Assembly (NCBI RefSeq): GCF_013403975.1
Contig: NZ_JABFDH010000005.1
Span: forward strand, 124,001 to 188,000
Length of the DNA: 64,000 bases
Direction: 5' to 3'
DNA from: Winogradskyella ursingii
GTDB taxonomy: Bacteria; Bacteroidota; Bacteroidia; Flavobacteriales; Flavobacteriaceae
This document shows positions 43,835 through 52,540 of the stretch, in pieces (position 1 is the first letter of the stretch; the number at the start of each line of letters is the position of its first letter). A program made the translations under genes and the position numbers. The notes beneath the pieces were generated by a model. The model saw only the letters and a program-made list of their open reading frames with translations. It had not been told where the DNA came from and did not search any database.

Positions 43835-44483
43835 CGAGTTAAAGATTTATAAAAACAGAGGTGATTTTGCCAAATCGATGTTGGTGAAGTATTTTCCACT
43901 AGCACCAAACATAATTGTAAGTGATATAGGTTCGGGTTTTGGTTTTATGAAGCCTTTTATTGAAGCCGTTGGAGGCACTTGGCAACCGTTTGATTATGTA
44001 AAAAAAATAGAGCAATCCATCATTTGGGATTTAAATAAGCCTTGTCCTCAAGAAGCTCAGAAAGCAGGTACTATCATTTTTTTAGAAGTTTTGGAGCATT
44101 TACCAAATCCTTTGCTGTCATTACAACATATTTCGAACCATATAGATACAGGTGGTCATATTATTTTAACAACACCTAACCCTCAAAACAGCAAAAATAT
44201 CATCAATTTAATGCTCAAAGGTACTTTGTATGCCTTTCAGGAAAAACATCTTCAGGAGTATCATGTGTTTACACCTTGGGAACATATCGTCAAAGATTTT
44301 CTTAATACTGTAGGTTTTGAAGTGGTGGAATATGCTTGCGTGGATACTGCATATCAAAATGAAAAGCGAACAGGAATAAAATCAAAAGCGAAACGTTTGT
44401 TGGAACGATTTTTCGAAAAAAGAAACCCTAAGGCTGTGGGAATGAGTTATGGTATAGTGGCAAAAAAGATTGAAAACCGATGA
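43827..44483 (+). CDS. class I SAM methyltransferase, Methyltransf_11/23 type
   Basis: A 218-residue methyltransferase. Motif I is VSDIGSGFGFMKPFIEA (about residues 32-48); the post-I acidic strand is shortened. The core IIFLEVLEHLPNPLLSLQHI and the later GGHIILTTPNP are typical of UbiE/COQ5-like enzymes that modify lipids or sugars. In the middle of a glycan locus it most likely O-methylates a sugar or caps the chain; methyl caps are known export or length signals in ABC-type O-antigen systems. Overlaps neighbours on both sides (ATGA with the next gene). Substrate unproven. Confidence 0.85.
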   Translation: MSNELKIYKNRGDFAKSMLVKYFPLAPNIIVSDIGSGFGFMKPFIEAVGGTWQPFDYVKKIEQSIIWDLNKPCPQEAQKAGTIIFLEVLEHLPNPLLSLQHISNHIDTGGHIILTTPNPQNSKNIINLMLKGTLYAFQEKHLQEYHVFTPWEHIVKDFLNTVGFEVVEYACVDTAYQNEKRTGIKSKAKRLLERFFEKRNPKAVGMSYGIVAKKIENR

Positions 44484-45250
44484 TTAAGCTATTAAAAAAC
44501 AAATTGTCCAAAAATAAACAGCTGAAGTTAAAGTATAAGCTTAGAGCTTACAAGGCGATGTTGTATCCTTTCAATTTGTCAAAAATTGCTTTGATCCATA
44601 AAACCGATAAATTTGGTAATCACAATTATACACCCAAATATCAACACCATTTTAGAAAATTTAAATTTAAAAGAAATAATATTTTAGAAATTGGAGTTGG
44701 AGGTTACGACAATCCATACATTGGTGGAAATTCTTTAAGAATGTGGAAGAGTTACTTTCCGTTTTCAAAAATTTACTCCTTAGATATTTATGACAAATCA
44801 TTTCTTCAGGAAAAGCGTATAAAAATTTTTCAAGGCAGTCAAGTTGATGAAGATTTTTTGGATACCATTGTTAATGAAGTTAAAACATTTGATTTAATCA
44901 TTGATGATGGCAGCCATATTAACGAGCATGTCATTAAGAGTTTTGAGTATTTTTTTCCAAAATTAAAAAAAGGTGGAATCTATGTTATTGAAGACACACA
45001 AACCTCATATTGGGATAGTTATGGTGGAGATTCCGAGAATTTTAATAACAAGGAGACTATATATGGTTATTTCAAATCATTGATCGATGGCCTTAATAAC
45101 GAGGAATTTATCAAAGATAATTACACTAAAACCTATTACGATAAGCACATTATCTCAATGCATTTTTACCACAATATGATTTTTATTTATAAAGGAGATA
45201 ATGATGATAAATCGAATTATATTGTAAATAACAAAAGGCCAGATGCTTAA
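44480..45250 (+). CDS. class I SAM methyltransferase, macrocin/mycinamicin O-methyltransferase-like
   Basis: A 256-residue methyltransferase. Motif I is ILEIGVGGYDNPYIGGNSLRMW, followed by IYSLDIYDKS, then FDLIIDDGSHINEHVIKSFEYFFP and GGIYVIEDTQTSYW. This set, especially the IDDGSH motif, is that of the MycE/TylF-like family, metal-dependent enzymes that methylate sugar hydroxyls on macrolides. Here the natural inference is O-methylation of a sugar in the surface glycan. The N-terminus is basic. It overlaps the preceding gene by four bases and the next by eight. Confidence 0.85.
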   Translation: MIKLLKNKLSKNKQLKLKYKLRAYKAMLYPFNLSKIALIHKTDKFGNHNYTPKYQHHFRKFKFKRNNILEIGVGGYDNPYIGGNSLRMWKSYFPFSKIYSLDIYDKSFLQEKRIKIFQGSQVDEDFLDTIVNEVKTFDLIIDDGSHINEHVIKSFEYFFPKLKKGGIYVIEDTQTSYWDSYGGDSENFNNKETIYGYFKSLIDGLNNEEFIKDNYTKTYYDKHIISMHFYHNMIFIYKGDNDDKSNYIVNNKRPDA

Positions 45251-46043
45251 AAACAATATCGCCATATTGACCACAGTTGCCAATTTTGAGTTGTATAAAA
45301 TCACATCAAAATTGTTTCCAAAGGATATAAAGAAATACGTTATTGATGGTCGCGACGGCATGCATGGTATGGACAGTTTGTATTATATGTTCAAAAAGCT
45401 AAAATATGAAGGTATAGACTGGCTTATCATGGCAGATGAGGATGTGATTTTTAAAAATAGTGATGCGGTATTTTCAATTATCGATCAAATGGCAAAAGAA
45501 AAACTTACAGTTGCTGGAGTACGTGATGGTGGAGTGGTAAAACATCGCGTTAATAATCCTTATATGATTAATACTTTTTTTTCAATTCTTAATTTTAAGG
45601 AAGTATTGGATATTTGGGATAAAGATGCTGTAAAAAAAAACCAGTATATAATTCCTAATGAATTTAAAGATGAAAAATTAGATTTAAAGGGAACTTACGA
45701 TATCAACAACCTTTACGAGCCATACTATCGTTTTTACCTTTGGTTGAAAAGACAAGGAAAAAAAACTCTGTATTTAGATGCCGACATGCTTAATGATGGT
45801 ATTTCAAATACGATTAACTATAAAAATGATGTTATTTTGTACCACACTTGGTATGCAAGAAGCTATGGTATAAATGAAAAACATACTAAGCGCATCAATA
45901 ATATTTTATCAGATTTAGGTATAAAAATCGAATCTGCTGAACTTGGAGAAGATGTCACTATATTTAAAGATGATTATTTCCCTATCAGAAAAAAAGGTGA
46001 CAAGATTTTGAAGAAAATAAAAAACAGACTTTCTAAAAAATAA
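45243..46043 (+). CDS. uncharacterised glycan-locus protein, possible GT-A enzyme
   Basis: A 266-residue soluble protein that I do not recognise with certainty. The opening IAILTTVANFELYKITSKLFP and the later WLIMADEDVIFKNSDAVFSIID (acidic cluster near residue 65, DED) look like a GT-A strand followed by a metal-binding loop. LYLDADMLNDGIS near residue 180 gives a second acidic cluster, and VILYHTWYAR follows. It sits between the sugar methyltransferase gene (eight-base overlap) and neuB (five bases downstream). A glycosyltransferase or sugar-modifying role is inferred from context only. Confidence 0.5.
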   Translation: MLKNNIAILTTVANFELYKITSKLFPKDIKKYVIDGRDGMHGMDSLYYMFKKLKYEGIDWLIMADEDVIFKNSDAVFSIIDQMAKEKLTVAGVRDGGVVKHRVNNPYMINTFFSILNFKEVLDIWDKDAVKKNQYIIPNEFKDEKLDLKGTYDINNLYEPYYRFYLWLKRQGKKTLYLDADMLNDGISNTINYKNDVILYHTWYARSYGINEKHTKRINNILSDLGIKIESAELGEDVTIFKDDYFPIRKKGDKILKKIKNRLSKK

Positions 46044-46048
46044 CAACT

Positions 46049-47047
46049 ATGGCATTCATCATAACAGAAATAGCACAGGCACACGACGGTAGTTTAGGTA
46101 TGGCGCATGCTTATATTGATGCTATTGCCAAAACAGGTGTAAATGCTGTGAAATTTCAGACACATATCGCAGCGGCCGAAAGTAGTATCCACGAGCCCTT
46201 TAGAATTAAATTTTCAAAGCAGGATAAAACCCGGTTTGATTATTGGAAGCGTATGGAGTTTTCTATGGAAGAATGGAAGGGACTTAAACAACATTGTGAC
46301 GAAGCTGGACTTGAATTTATGAGTTCACCTTTTAGCAATGCAGCTGTTGATGTATTGGAAGAAGTTGGTGTAAATCGTTATAAAGTTGGTTCTGGAGAAG
46401 TGTCCAATTTTTTATTATTGGAAAAAATAGCACAGACAAAAAAGCCGATGATTATTTCATCAGGAATGAGTTCTTATGAGGAATTAGATGCAACTACAAA
46501 ATTCTTGGATGAGCGCAATGTCGACTACTCTATTTTACAGTGTACAACATCTTATCCTACACAGCCGGATCAATATGGGTTGAACGTTATTAAAGAAATG
46601 CAAAATCGTTATAAAGTACCTATTGGTTTTTCGGATCATTCATCTTCGATTGAAGCATCCATCGCTGCATTCACTTTAGGTGCAGAAATAATTGAAGTAC
46701 ATGCAGTTTTTAACAAATCGTCTTTTGGTCCAGATGCAACTTCTTCATTGGATATTGAGGAATTATCGCAATTGGTCAAGGCTATAAAAAACATCGATAA
46801 GGCACAAAAGCATCCGATAGACAAATCAAATAATGAAGAATTTTCAGATTTGAAAGTTATCTTTGAAAAATCGTTAGCGGTAAATAAAGATTGTTCTATT
46901 GGTCATGTATTAACTTTTGATGATTTAGAAGCAAAAAAACCCAAGAATTACGGCATTGATGCCAAAGAATATCAATCGGTTATTGGCAGAAGCCTAAAAA
47001 GACCATTAAGGCAATGGGACTTTTTAAACAAAGAAGACTTGAATTAA
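46049..47047 (+). CDS. neuB: N-acetylneuraminate (nonulosonic acid) synthase
   Basis: A 332-residue NeuB-family synthase. The TIM barrel begins ITEIAQAHDGSLGMAHAYIDA and continues with VKFQTH, EFMSSPFS, RYKVGSGE, PMIISSGMSS, LQCTTSYP and GFSDHSSSIEA. A short SAF (antifreeze-like) domain closes the protein (VIGRSLKRPLRQWDFL). It condenses phosphoenolpyruvate with a 2-acetamido-2-deoxy-mannose-type sugar to give a nine-carbon acid. With neuC and neuA directly downstream, the simplest product is N-acetylneuraminic acid. Legionaminic acid is the alternative, but the bacillosamine-type dehydratase, aminotransferase and acetyltransferase genes it needs are absent here. Confidence 0.92.
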   Translation: MAFIITEIAQAHDGSLGMAHAYIDAIAKTGVNAVKFQTHIAAAESSIHEPFRIKFSKQDKTRFDYWKRMEFSMEEWKGLKQHCDEAGLEFMSSPFSNAAVDVLEEVGVNRYKVGSGEVSNFLLLEKIAQTKKPMIISSGMSSYEELDATTKFLDERNVDYSILQCTTSYPTQPDQYGLNVIKEMQNRYKVPIGFSDHSSSIEASIAAFTLGAEIIEVHAVFNKSSFGPDATSSLDIEELSQLVKAIKNIDKAQKHPIDKSNNEEFSDLKVIFEKSLAVNKDCSIGHVLTFDDLEAKKPKNYGIDAKEYQSVIGRSLKRPLRQWDFLNKEDLN

Positions 47048-47056
47048 ATAGAGTGT

Positions 47057-48211
47057 ATGATTAGGAAAATATGTGTAGTGGTAACTGCAAGACCTTCTTA
47101 CAGTCGTATAAAAACGGCTTTGACAGCTATTAAAAATCATCCAAAATTAGAACTGCAATTAGTTGTCGCTGGCTCTGCTTTGTTAGGAAAATACGGTAAT
47201 GCCGTTGATTATATTGAAAACGATGGATTTACCATTGCAGAAAAAGTTTTTATGGTTTTGGAAGGTGAAAACCCTACAGCAATGGCAAAAACAACGGGAT
47301 TGGGAGTTATGGAGCTTTCCAACGTATTATTTCGATTACAACCAGATGCTGTGGTTACTATAGCCGATCGCTTTGAAACCATTGCCACGTCCATTTCTGC
47401 AGCTTATCAAAACATACCTTTGATTCATGTTCAGGGTGGCGAAATTACAGGGAACATAGACGAAAAAGTGAGGCATGCTAATACTAAATTGGCAGATTTA
47501 CATTTGGTCAGTTCAGAAGAGGCCTTTAATCGCGTCGTAAAAATGGGTGAACAATCAGAAAAAGTATTTAATACAGGGTGCCCATCAATAGACATTGCCA
47601 AACGAGTTAAGGAAAATCCAAAACTGGATTTTGACCCACTTGAAAAATATGGAGGTGTAGGCGAAAATATTAATTGGCAAAACGGTTATGTAGTCGTCAT
47701 GCAGCATCCTGTCACTACTGAATACGATTCTGCCCGAAAAGATGTCGTGAAAACTTTAGAAGTTATCAATGAATTGGATATTCCAACATTTTGGTTTTGG
47801 CCAAACGTTGATGCTGGTTCAGATGGTACTTCTAAAGGTATAAGAAGTTTTAGGGAGACACAGAAACCAAAAAATATCCATTTTTTTAAAAGCATGGAGC
47901 CTGAAGATTTTTTGAAACTACTGGTCAATTCAAAATGTTTAATTGGCAATTCTAGCGTTGGGATAAGAGAGTGTTCTTATTTAGGTGTGCCTGTTGTAAA
48001 TATAGGAACTAGACAAAATAAAAGACAACGTGGTAATAATGTTGTTGATGTAGATTACGATAAAAATAATATTAAAGAGGCTATTTTAGAGCGTATTGAA
48101 AATAAGAATATCCTGCCAGAAAAAATTTATGGTGATGGCGATGCAGGAAAAAAAATAGCCGATATTTTGGCATCGGCCAATTTAGAATTTCATAAAACCA
48201 TAACCTACTAG
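47057..48211 (+). CDS. neuC: hydrolysing UDP-N-acetylglucosamine 2-epimerase
   Basis: A 384-residue GT-B-fold epimerase. The N-terminal TARPSYSRIKTAL, the central VTIADRFETIATSISAAYQNIPLIHVQGGEITGNIDEKVRHANTK region (active-site Asp, Glu and His residues) and the C-terminal LIGNSSVGIRECSYLGVPVVNIG match the hydrolysing class (NeuC/LegG). It releases N-acetylmannosamine (or the diacetyl analogue) and UDP. The gene lies nine bases after neuB and one base before neuA, so the three act as one cassette. NeuC versus LegG cannot be settled from sequence by eye; context favours NeuC. Confidence 0.9.
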   Translation: MIRKICVVVTARPSYSRIKTALTAIKNHPKLELQLVVAGSALLGKYGNAVDYIENDGFTIAEKVFMVLEGENPTAMAKTTGLGVMELSNVLFRLQPDAVVTIADRFETIATSISAAYQNIPLIHVQGGEITGNIDEKVRHANTKLADLHLVSSEEAFNRVVKMGEQSEKVFNTGCPSIDIAKRVKENPKLDFDPLEKYGGVGENINWQNGYVVVMQHPVTTEYDSARKDVVKTLEVINELDIPTFWFWPNVDAGSDGTSKGIRSFRETQKPKNIHFFKSMEPEDFLKLLVNSKCLIGNSSVGIRECSYLGVPVVNIGTRQNKRQRGNNVVDVDYDKNNIKEAILERIENKNILPEKIYGDGDAGKKIADILASANLEFHKTITY

Positions 48212-48212
48212 T

Positions 48213-48908
48213 ATGAGAATTTTGGGCATTATACCTGCAAGAGGAGGTTCTAAAGGCATTCCCAATAAAAATATTAAATTGTTGTGTGGTAAACCACTAT
48301 TACAATTTACCTCTGAGGTGGCTCAAAAAAGTAAATACATTTCAAAATTAATTTTAAGTTCGGATGATGACGCGATTATTAAAGTTGGTCATTCTCTGGG
48401 CTTGGAAGTTCCTTTTAAAAGGCCTTCAAGTCTAGCAGAAGACAAGTCACCAACAATTGACGTGGTGAAACATGCTATACAATTTTTTGAAGAAAAAGGC
48501 GAGAAATATGATGCAGTTTGTTTGCTTCAAGTTACGAGTCCGTTTAGATCTGTAGAATTTTTGGATAATGCTATCGAGACTTTTATGGCTTCAAATACAG
48601 ATGCGCTTATTTCAGTATTAGAGGTGCCACACGAATTCAATCCGCATTGGATCTTTAAACCAAATTCAAAAGGGAACTTAGAAATAGCAACTGGTGATAA
48701 AAATATCATTACAAGAAGACAGGATTTACCAAAAGCCTATCACAGAGATGGAAGCATTTACTTAATTAAAACTTCTACTATATTAAATGATAATTCACTT
48801 TACGGAAATTCAACTTCTTATGTTGTATCCGATGAAAAATTTCACGTAAATATCGATTCCTTAGAAGACTGGGAAAAAGCTGAAATCATTTGTAAATCAC
48901 TAATTTAA
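48213..48908 (+). CDS. neuA: CMP-nonulosonic acid cytidylyltransferase
   Basis: A 231-residue acylneuraminate cytidylyltransferase. The CTP-binding loop is IIPARGGSKGIPNKNI (residues 5-20). SSDDDAIIKVG, FKRPSSLAEDKSPTIDVV, LLQVTSPFRS and the late YHRDGSIYLIK are family motifs, and Asp in FHVNIDSLEDW completes the metal site. It activates the acid as CMP-sugar for transfer. There is no fused esterase domain (short form). It is one base downstream of neuC and three bases before the GT-B gene that may use its product. Confidence 0.93.
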   Translation: MRILGIIPARGGSKGIPNKNIKLLCGKPLLQFTSEVAQKSKYISKLILSSDDDAIIKVGHSLGLEVPFKRPSSLAEDKSPTIDVVKHAIQFFEEKGEKYDAVCLLQVTSPFRSVEFLDNAIETFMASNTDALISVLEVPHEFNPHWIFKPNSKGNLEIATGDKNIITRRQDLPKAYHRDGSIYLIKTSTILNDNSLYGNSTSYVVSDEKFHVNIDSLEDWEKAEIICKSLI

Positions 48909-48911
48909 TTT

Positions 48912-50306
48912 ATGAAAAAAATCGGTGTGGTTATAACAGATGGTGTTGGGTTCCGGAATTTTGTATTAAGTGAATTTCTAAAGGAAATATCTAAATGTTT
49001 CAATACCGTAACTATCTATTCGGGTTTACCAAAAGAAAGTTATGAGGTTGTTTCATTACCTGAAAATGTTAAGATAGAAGAACTTCAAATCTTTAGGGAA
49101 AGCAGATCGTCTTGGTTTTATAGAAAGCTCAAAGAAGTGGCACACATGACACTTCATAAAGACTATTTTGGTATAAATAATAATCTCAAAAGGGGCTATC
49201 CTAAAAATAATTCTAAACGAGCACTATCAATTAAGCTTATCTATTTTGTAGCAAAATTATTTCATTCCGAAAAAACAATTCAGTTTTATGAATCGAAGCA
49301 ATTCAACTCGTTTAAAAATAACGAAGTCACAAAAGAATACTTTCGATTATTGAAGCGAGACCTACCCAATATTTTGTTCTTTACCCATCAAAGACCACCT
49401 TATTTGGCACCAATGGTCTATGCAGCTCGGCAGTTGCAAATAACGACGTCTTCGTTCATTTTTAGTTGGGACAATTTGGCATCTAAAGGACGAATGATGG
49501 GTACTTTCGATAAATATTTAGTTTGGAGCGATTTGATGAAAACCGAGTTGCAATATTTTTATCCTCAATCGAAGAATGAGAACATCTCGGTAATTGGGAC
49601 ACCACAGTTTGAGCCCTATGTTATGGATGAATACAGAACTAGTAAAGACAATTTTTACAAGAAATTTAATCTGGTTCCAAACAAAAAAGTGATTTGCTAC
49701 AGCTGTGCAGACGCTGGTATTGGAGCTAATGACCCAGTTCATATTAAGGCAATACATAATTTTATTGAGAAAAATCCAGAGCTAAATTTGCAACTTTTGG
49801 TAAGAACATCACCTGCCGAAGATGGTTCTAGATTTCATGAATTAAAACAGAAGTTACCAAAAATTAAATGGAACATACCAAAGTGGATTTTAACACGTGA
49901 TAATCATGTAGAATCCTGGTCACAAAGAATTCCTTCAGTTGAAGACGTGAAGGACTTGAGAGCGGTTTTGGAATTTTCGGATGTAAACTTGAATATGTGT
50001 TCCACAATGGGATTGGATTTTATGTTGTTTGATAAACCCGTAATTTATACCGTTTTTGGAAATGAAAATAATAGTCTTTATAACGATCAGTTATTTTTAA
50101 ATTATGTGCATTTAACATACGTAATTAATAGCAATGCCGTTGCAATAGCAAAAAATAGTGAAGATTTGGAAATTTACCTCAAAGAAGCCATTGAAAAACC
50201 GGAACTTAGAAAAAAAAATAGAGAAGAACTCATTGCGCTTGAAATCGGAAAACCATTAAAAGGCACAAGTGAACGTATGGCAAAACAGTTAGAGTTATGG
50301 GCTTAG
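48912..50306 (+). CDS. GT-B-fold transferase next to neuA, candidate nonulosonic acid transferase
   Basis: A 464-residue soluble protein. The N-terminal half starts KKIGVVITDGVGFRNFVLSEF; the centre has FFTHQRPPYLAPMVYAAR and FIFSWDNLASKGRMMGTFDKYLVWSD. The donor half contains ISVIGTPQFEPY, LQLLVRTSPAEDGS and CSTMGLDFMLFDKPVIYTV. This is the layout of GT-B enzymes related to capsule and CDP-glycerol-type transferases. No recognised sialyltransferase motif is visible. Its place three bases after neuA makes it a candidate for adding the CMP-activated acid (inference). It overlaps the next gene by ten bases. Confidence 0.65.
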   Translation: MKKIGVVITDGVGFRNFVLSEFLKEISKCFNTVTIYSGLPKESYEVVSLPENVKIEELQIFRESRSSWFYRKLKEVAHMTLHKDYFGINNNLKRGYPKNNSKRALSIKLIYFVAKLFHSEKTIQFYESKQFNSFKNNEVTKEYFRLLKRDLPNILFFTHQRPPYLAPMVYAARQLQITTSSFIFSWDNLASKGRMMGTFDKYLVWSDLMKTELQYFYPQSKNENISVIGTPQFEPYVMDEYRTSKDNFYKKFNLVPNKKVICYSCADAGIGANDPVHIKAIHNFIEKNPELNLQLLVRTSPAEDGSRFHELKQKLPKIKWNIPKWILTRDNHVESWSQRIPSVEDVKDLRAVLEFSDVNLNMCSTMGLDFMLFDKPVIYTVFGNENNSLYNDQLFLNYVHLTYVINSNAVAIAKNSEDLEIYLKEAIEKPELRKKNREELIALEIGKPLKGTSERMAKQLELWA

Positions 50307-51382
50307 AAAAATCTATTGCTGTAATATGTAATTATAAGTTATTGCCAGAGCGTGTTGGCGGAATGGACTATTTTTTCTGGGCTTATGATGAAGCTTTAAA
50401 AGCAATAGGGTGTCAGGTAGACTGGTATTTTCCAAACATATCCAATCACGGTGAATATCATAAATTAAATATTCATTCGTCTAATAATAAAATTTTCGAG
50501 ACAGGCACGCTTAAGAATATCCAAGCCCAAACTGTAAGTTACACCCATATTGTTACTCATTTTGTGGAGTTGTGTACTTCTTTTTATGCTAAGTTGAAAA
50601 AGTATCAACCAAAAGCATATATAATTGCAGTTGACCATAACCCACGACCTCTGAATGGCTATTCTACAGTAAAAAAAATAAAGAAAAAAATTAAAGGTAG
50701 ACTGTATGCGAAGTATATCAATCAATTTATCGGTGTTTCTAATTACACCAGTCAGGCCATATTAAATGATTTCGGACATTTTCTTAAACCAAAAACGACA
50801 ACAATTTATAACGGTGTTTTAATAGATGATATTCAAGCAAAGGTTGAAAAAAGAGCACTAAAAAACCCAAAATTCTTAGTTGCATCACATTTGAGATTTT
50901 CAAAGGGTATCCAAGATTTGATTGAAGCGGTTCGTCAAATTTCAGATTTAAAGAGGAACTATTTAAATATCGATATTTACGGAGAAGGGCCGTACGAACC
51001 TGAATTAAAAAATCTTGTAAAAGAGTATCAATTACAGTCTTGTTTTAACTTTAAAGGAAGTGTTTCCAACCTTAACAAAATTTACTTTCAGTACGATTAT
51101 ATGTTGCAACCTACGCACATGGAATGTTTCAGTTTGTCAATATTAGAAAGCTTAGCAGCTAATGTTCCTGTGGTAACGACGCCAGTGGGTGGAAATGAGG
51201 AAGTTGTTTTTGATACAGAAAATGGATTTATTTTTCCTGCAAAAAATATAGAAGCCTTGACTACACTGTTGGAACAACTTATTAGTGGAGAAAAAATCAT
51301 AACAACTAACACAAGAACACAGATTGAAAACAGATTTTCCATAGATTTGATGGTAGCCAACCACATTAAACTTGTAGAATAA
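50297..51382 (+). CDS. family 4 glycosyltransferase
   Basis: A 361-residue GT4 enzyme. The acceptor domain begins IAVICNYKLLPERVGGMDYFFWAYDEALK and includes IAVDHNPRPLNGY. The donor domain starts at NPKFLVASHLRFSKGIQDLIEAV, with IDIYGEGPYEPELKNLVKEY and the nucleotide-sugar site MQPTHMECFSLSILESLAANVPVVTTPVGGNEEVV, where E-x7-E is intact. It is retaining and inner-membrane-peripheral by family. Nine bases separate it from the next GT4 gene. Donor sugar unknown. Confidence 0.9.
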   Translation: MGLEKSIAVICNYKLLPERVGGMDYFFWAYDEALKAIGCQVDWYFPNISNHGEYHKLNIHSSNNKIFETGTLKNIQAQTVSYTHIVTHFVELCTSFYAKLKKYQPKAYIIAVDHNPRPLNGYSTVKKIKKKIKGRLYAKYINQFIGVSNYTSQAILNDFGHFLKPKTTTIYNGVLIDDIQAKVEKRALKNPKFLVASHLRFSKGIQDLIEAVRQISDLKRNYLNIDIYGEGPYEPELKNLVKEYQLQSCFNFKGSVSNLNKIYFQYDYMLQPTHMECFSLSILESLAANVPVVTTPVGGNEEVVFDTENGFIFPAKNIEALTTLLEQLISGEKIITTNTRTQIENRFSIDLMVANHIKLVE

Positions 51383-51391
51383 CTAATCCTG

Positions 51392-52540
51392 ATGAAAATT
51401 GCCTTTCTCACACCAGAATATCCTCATCCCAAAGTTGGAAAATCTGGTGGTATTGGTACTAGTTTGCTCAATCTCGCAAAAGGTCTTAAGGCGCTTGGCC
51501 ATCAAATTTTAATATTGGTGTATGGGCAAAACGAAGATGAAAGCTTCATTGATGACGACATTCAATTTTACAAAATAAAGAATAGGAAAATAAAGGGTGT
51601 TTCTGCATACTTTACCCAAAAGAAAGTACAGAAACTTATTAATAAATTATATGAGGAAAATAAGGTTGATATCGTTGAAGTACCTGACTGGACAGGTTTT
51701 TCGGCATTTATTAATGTGCAGTGTCCTATTGTGATAAAACTTCACGGCAGCGATACCTACTTCTGTCATTTGGATAACCGAAAAGTCAAATTCAAAAATT
51801 ATTTTCTTGAAAAGAAGGCGTTTAAAAAAGCTGGTGGTATCTTAAGTGTTAGTGAATTTACTGGGAAATTGACCAATCAATTGTTTGATTCAAATAGAAA
51901 ATTTGAAGTTATACACAATGGTATAGATATCAATAATTTTAAATCCAATATTTCTCAATCAGAAGAAAGTAGTTTGTTATATTTTGGAACGCTTATTAGA
52001 AAAAAAGGCGTTTTGGAATTACCTGAAATATTCAATCATGTTCACGCACAAAAATCTGATGTTCAGTTAATAGTTGTTGGAAAAGACAGTAGCGACTTAA
52101 TGACCGGATCAAATTCTACTTGGAAGCTGATGCAACCCTTATTTTCGGAAGAAGCTTTTAAAAAAGTAAAATATCTAGGTGAAATAAACTATAGCGAGAT
52201 GCCCAACTTAATAAATGAGGCTAGTGTTTGTGTATTTCCTACTTTTGCGGAAGCTTTGCCAGTTTCTTGGTTGGAGGCAATGGCGATGAAAAAGGCCATT
52301 GTCGCATCAGATATTGGTTGGGCAAAAGAGGTAATTGACGATGGTGAAAATGGCTTTCTAGTTCATCCGACCAATCACAAGAAATATGCAGATGCTATTG
52401 ATAAATTATTGAAAGATTCTATTTTGCTCAAAGAATTTGGAATTAAGGCAAGACAAAAAGTCAAATCAAATTTTGAAAATGAATTGATTGCAGAAAAGAC
52501 CGTAGCATTTTATAACAAAATAATTATCTCGAAAAGTTGA
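51392..52540 (+). CDS. family 4 glycosyltransferase
   Basis: A 382-residue GT4 enzyme. The opening IAFLTPEYPHPKVGKSGGIGTSLLNLAKGLKALGH is the glycogen-synthase-like glycine loop. The donor half has SLLYFGTLIRKKGVLELPEIF, IVVGKDSSDL and VCVFPTFAEALPVSWLEAMAMKKAIVASDIGWAKEVIDDGENGFLV (E-x7-E intact). The stop TGA is overlapped by the TTG start of the following composite GT2 gene. Sugar specificity cannot be read from sequence. Confidence 0.9.
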   Translation: MKIAFLTPEYPHPKVGKSGGIGTSLLNLAKGLKALGHQILILVYGQNEDESFIDDDIQFYKIKNRKIKGVSAYFTQKKVQKLINKLYEENKVDIVEVPDWTGFSAFINVQCPIVIKLHGSDTYFCHLDNRKVKFKNYFLEKKAFKKAGGILSVSEFTGKLTNQLFDSNRKFEVIHNGIDINNFKSNISQSEESSLLYFGTLIRKKGVLELPEIFNHVHAQKSDVQLIVVGKDSSDLMTGSNSTWKLMQPLFSEEAFKKVKYLGEINYSEMPNLINEASVCVFPTFAEALPVSWLEAMAMKKAIVASDIGWAKEVIDDGENGFLVHPTNHKKYADAIDKLLKDSILLKEFGIKARQKVKSNFENELIAEKTVAFYNKIIISKS

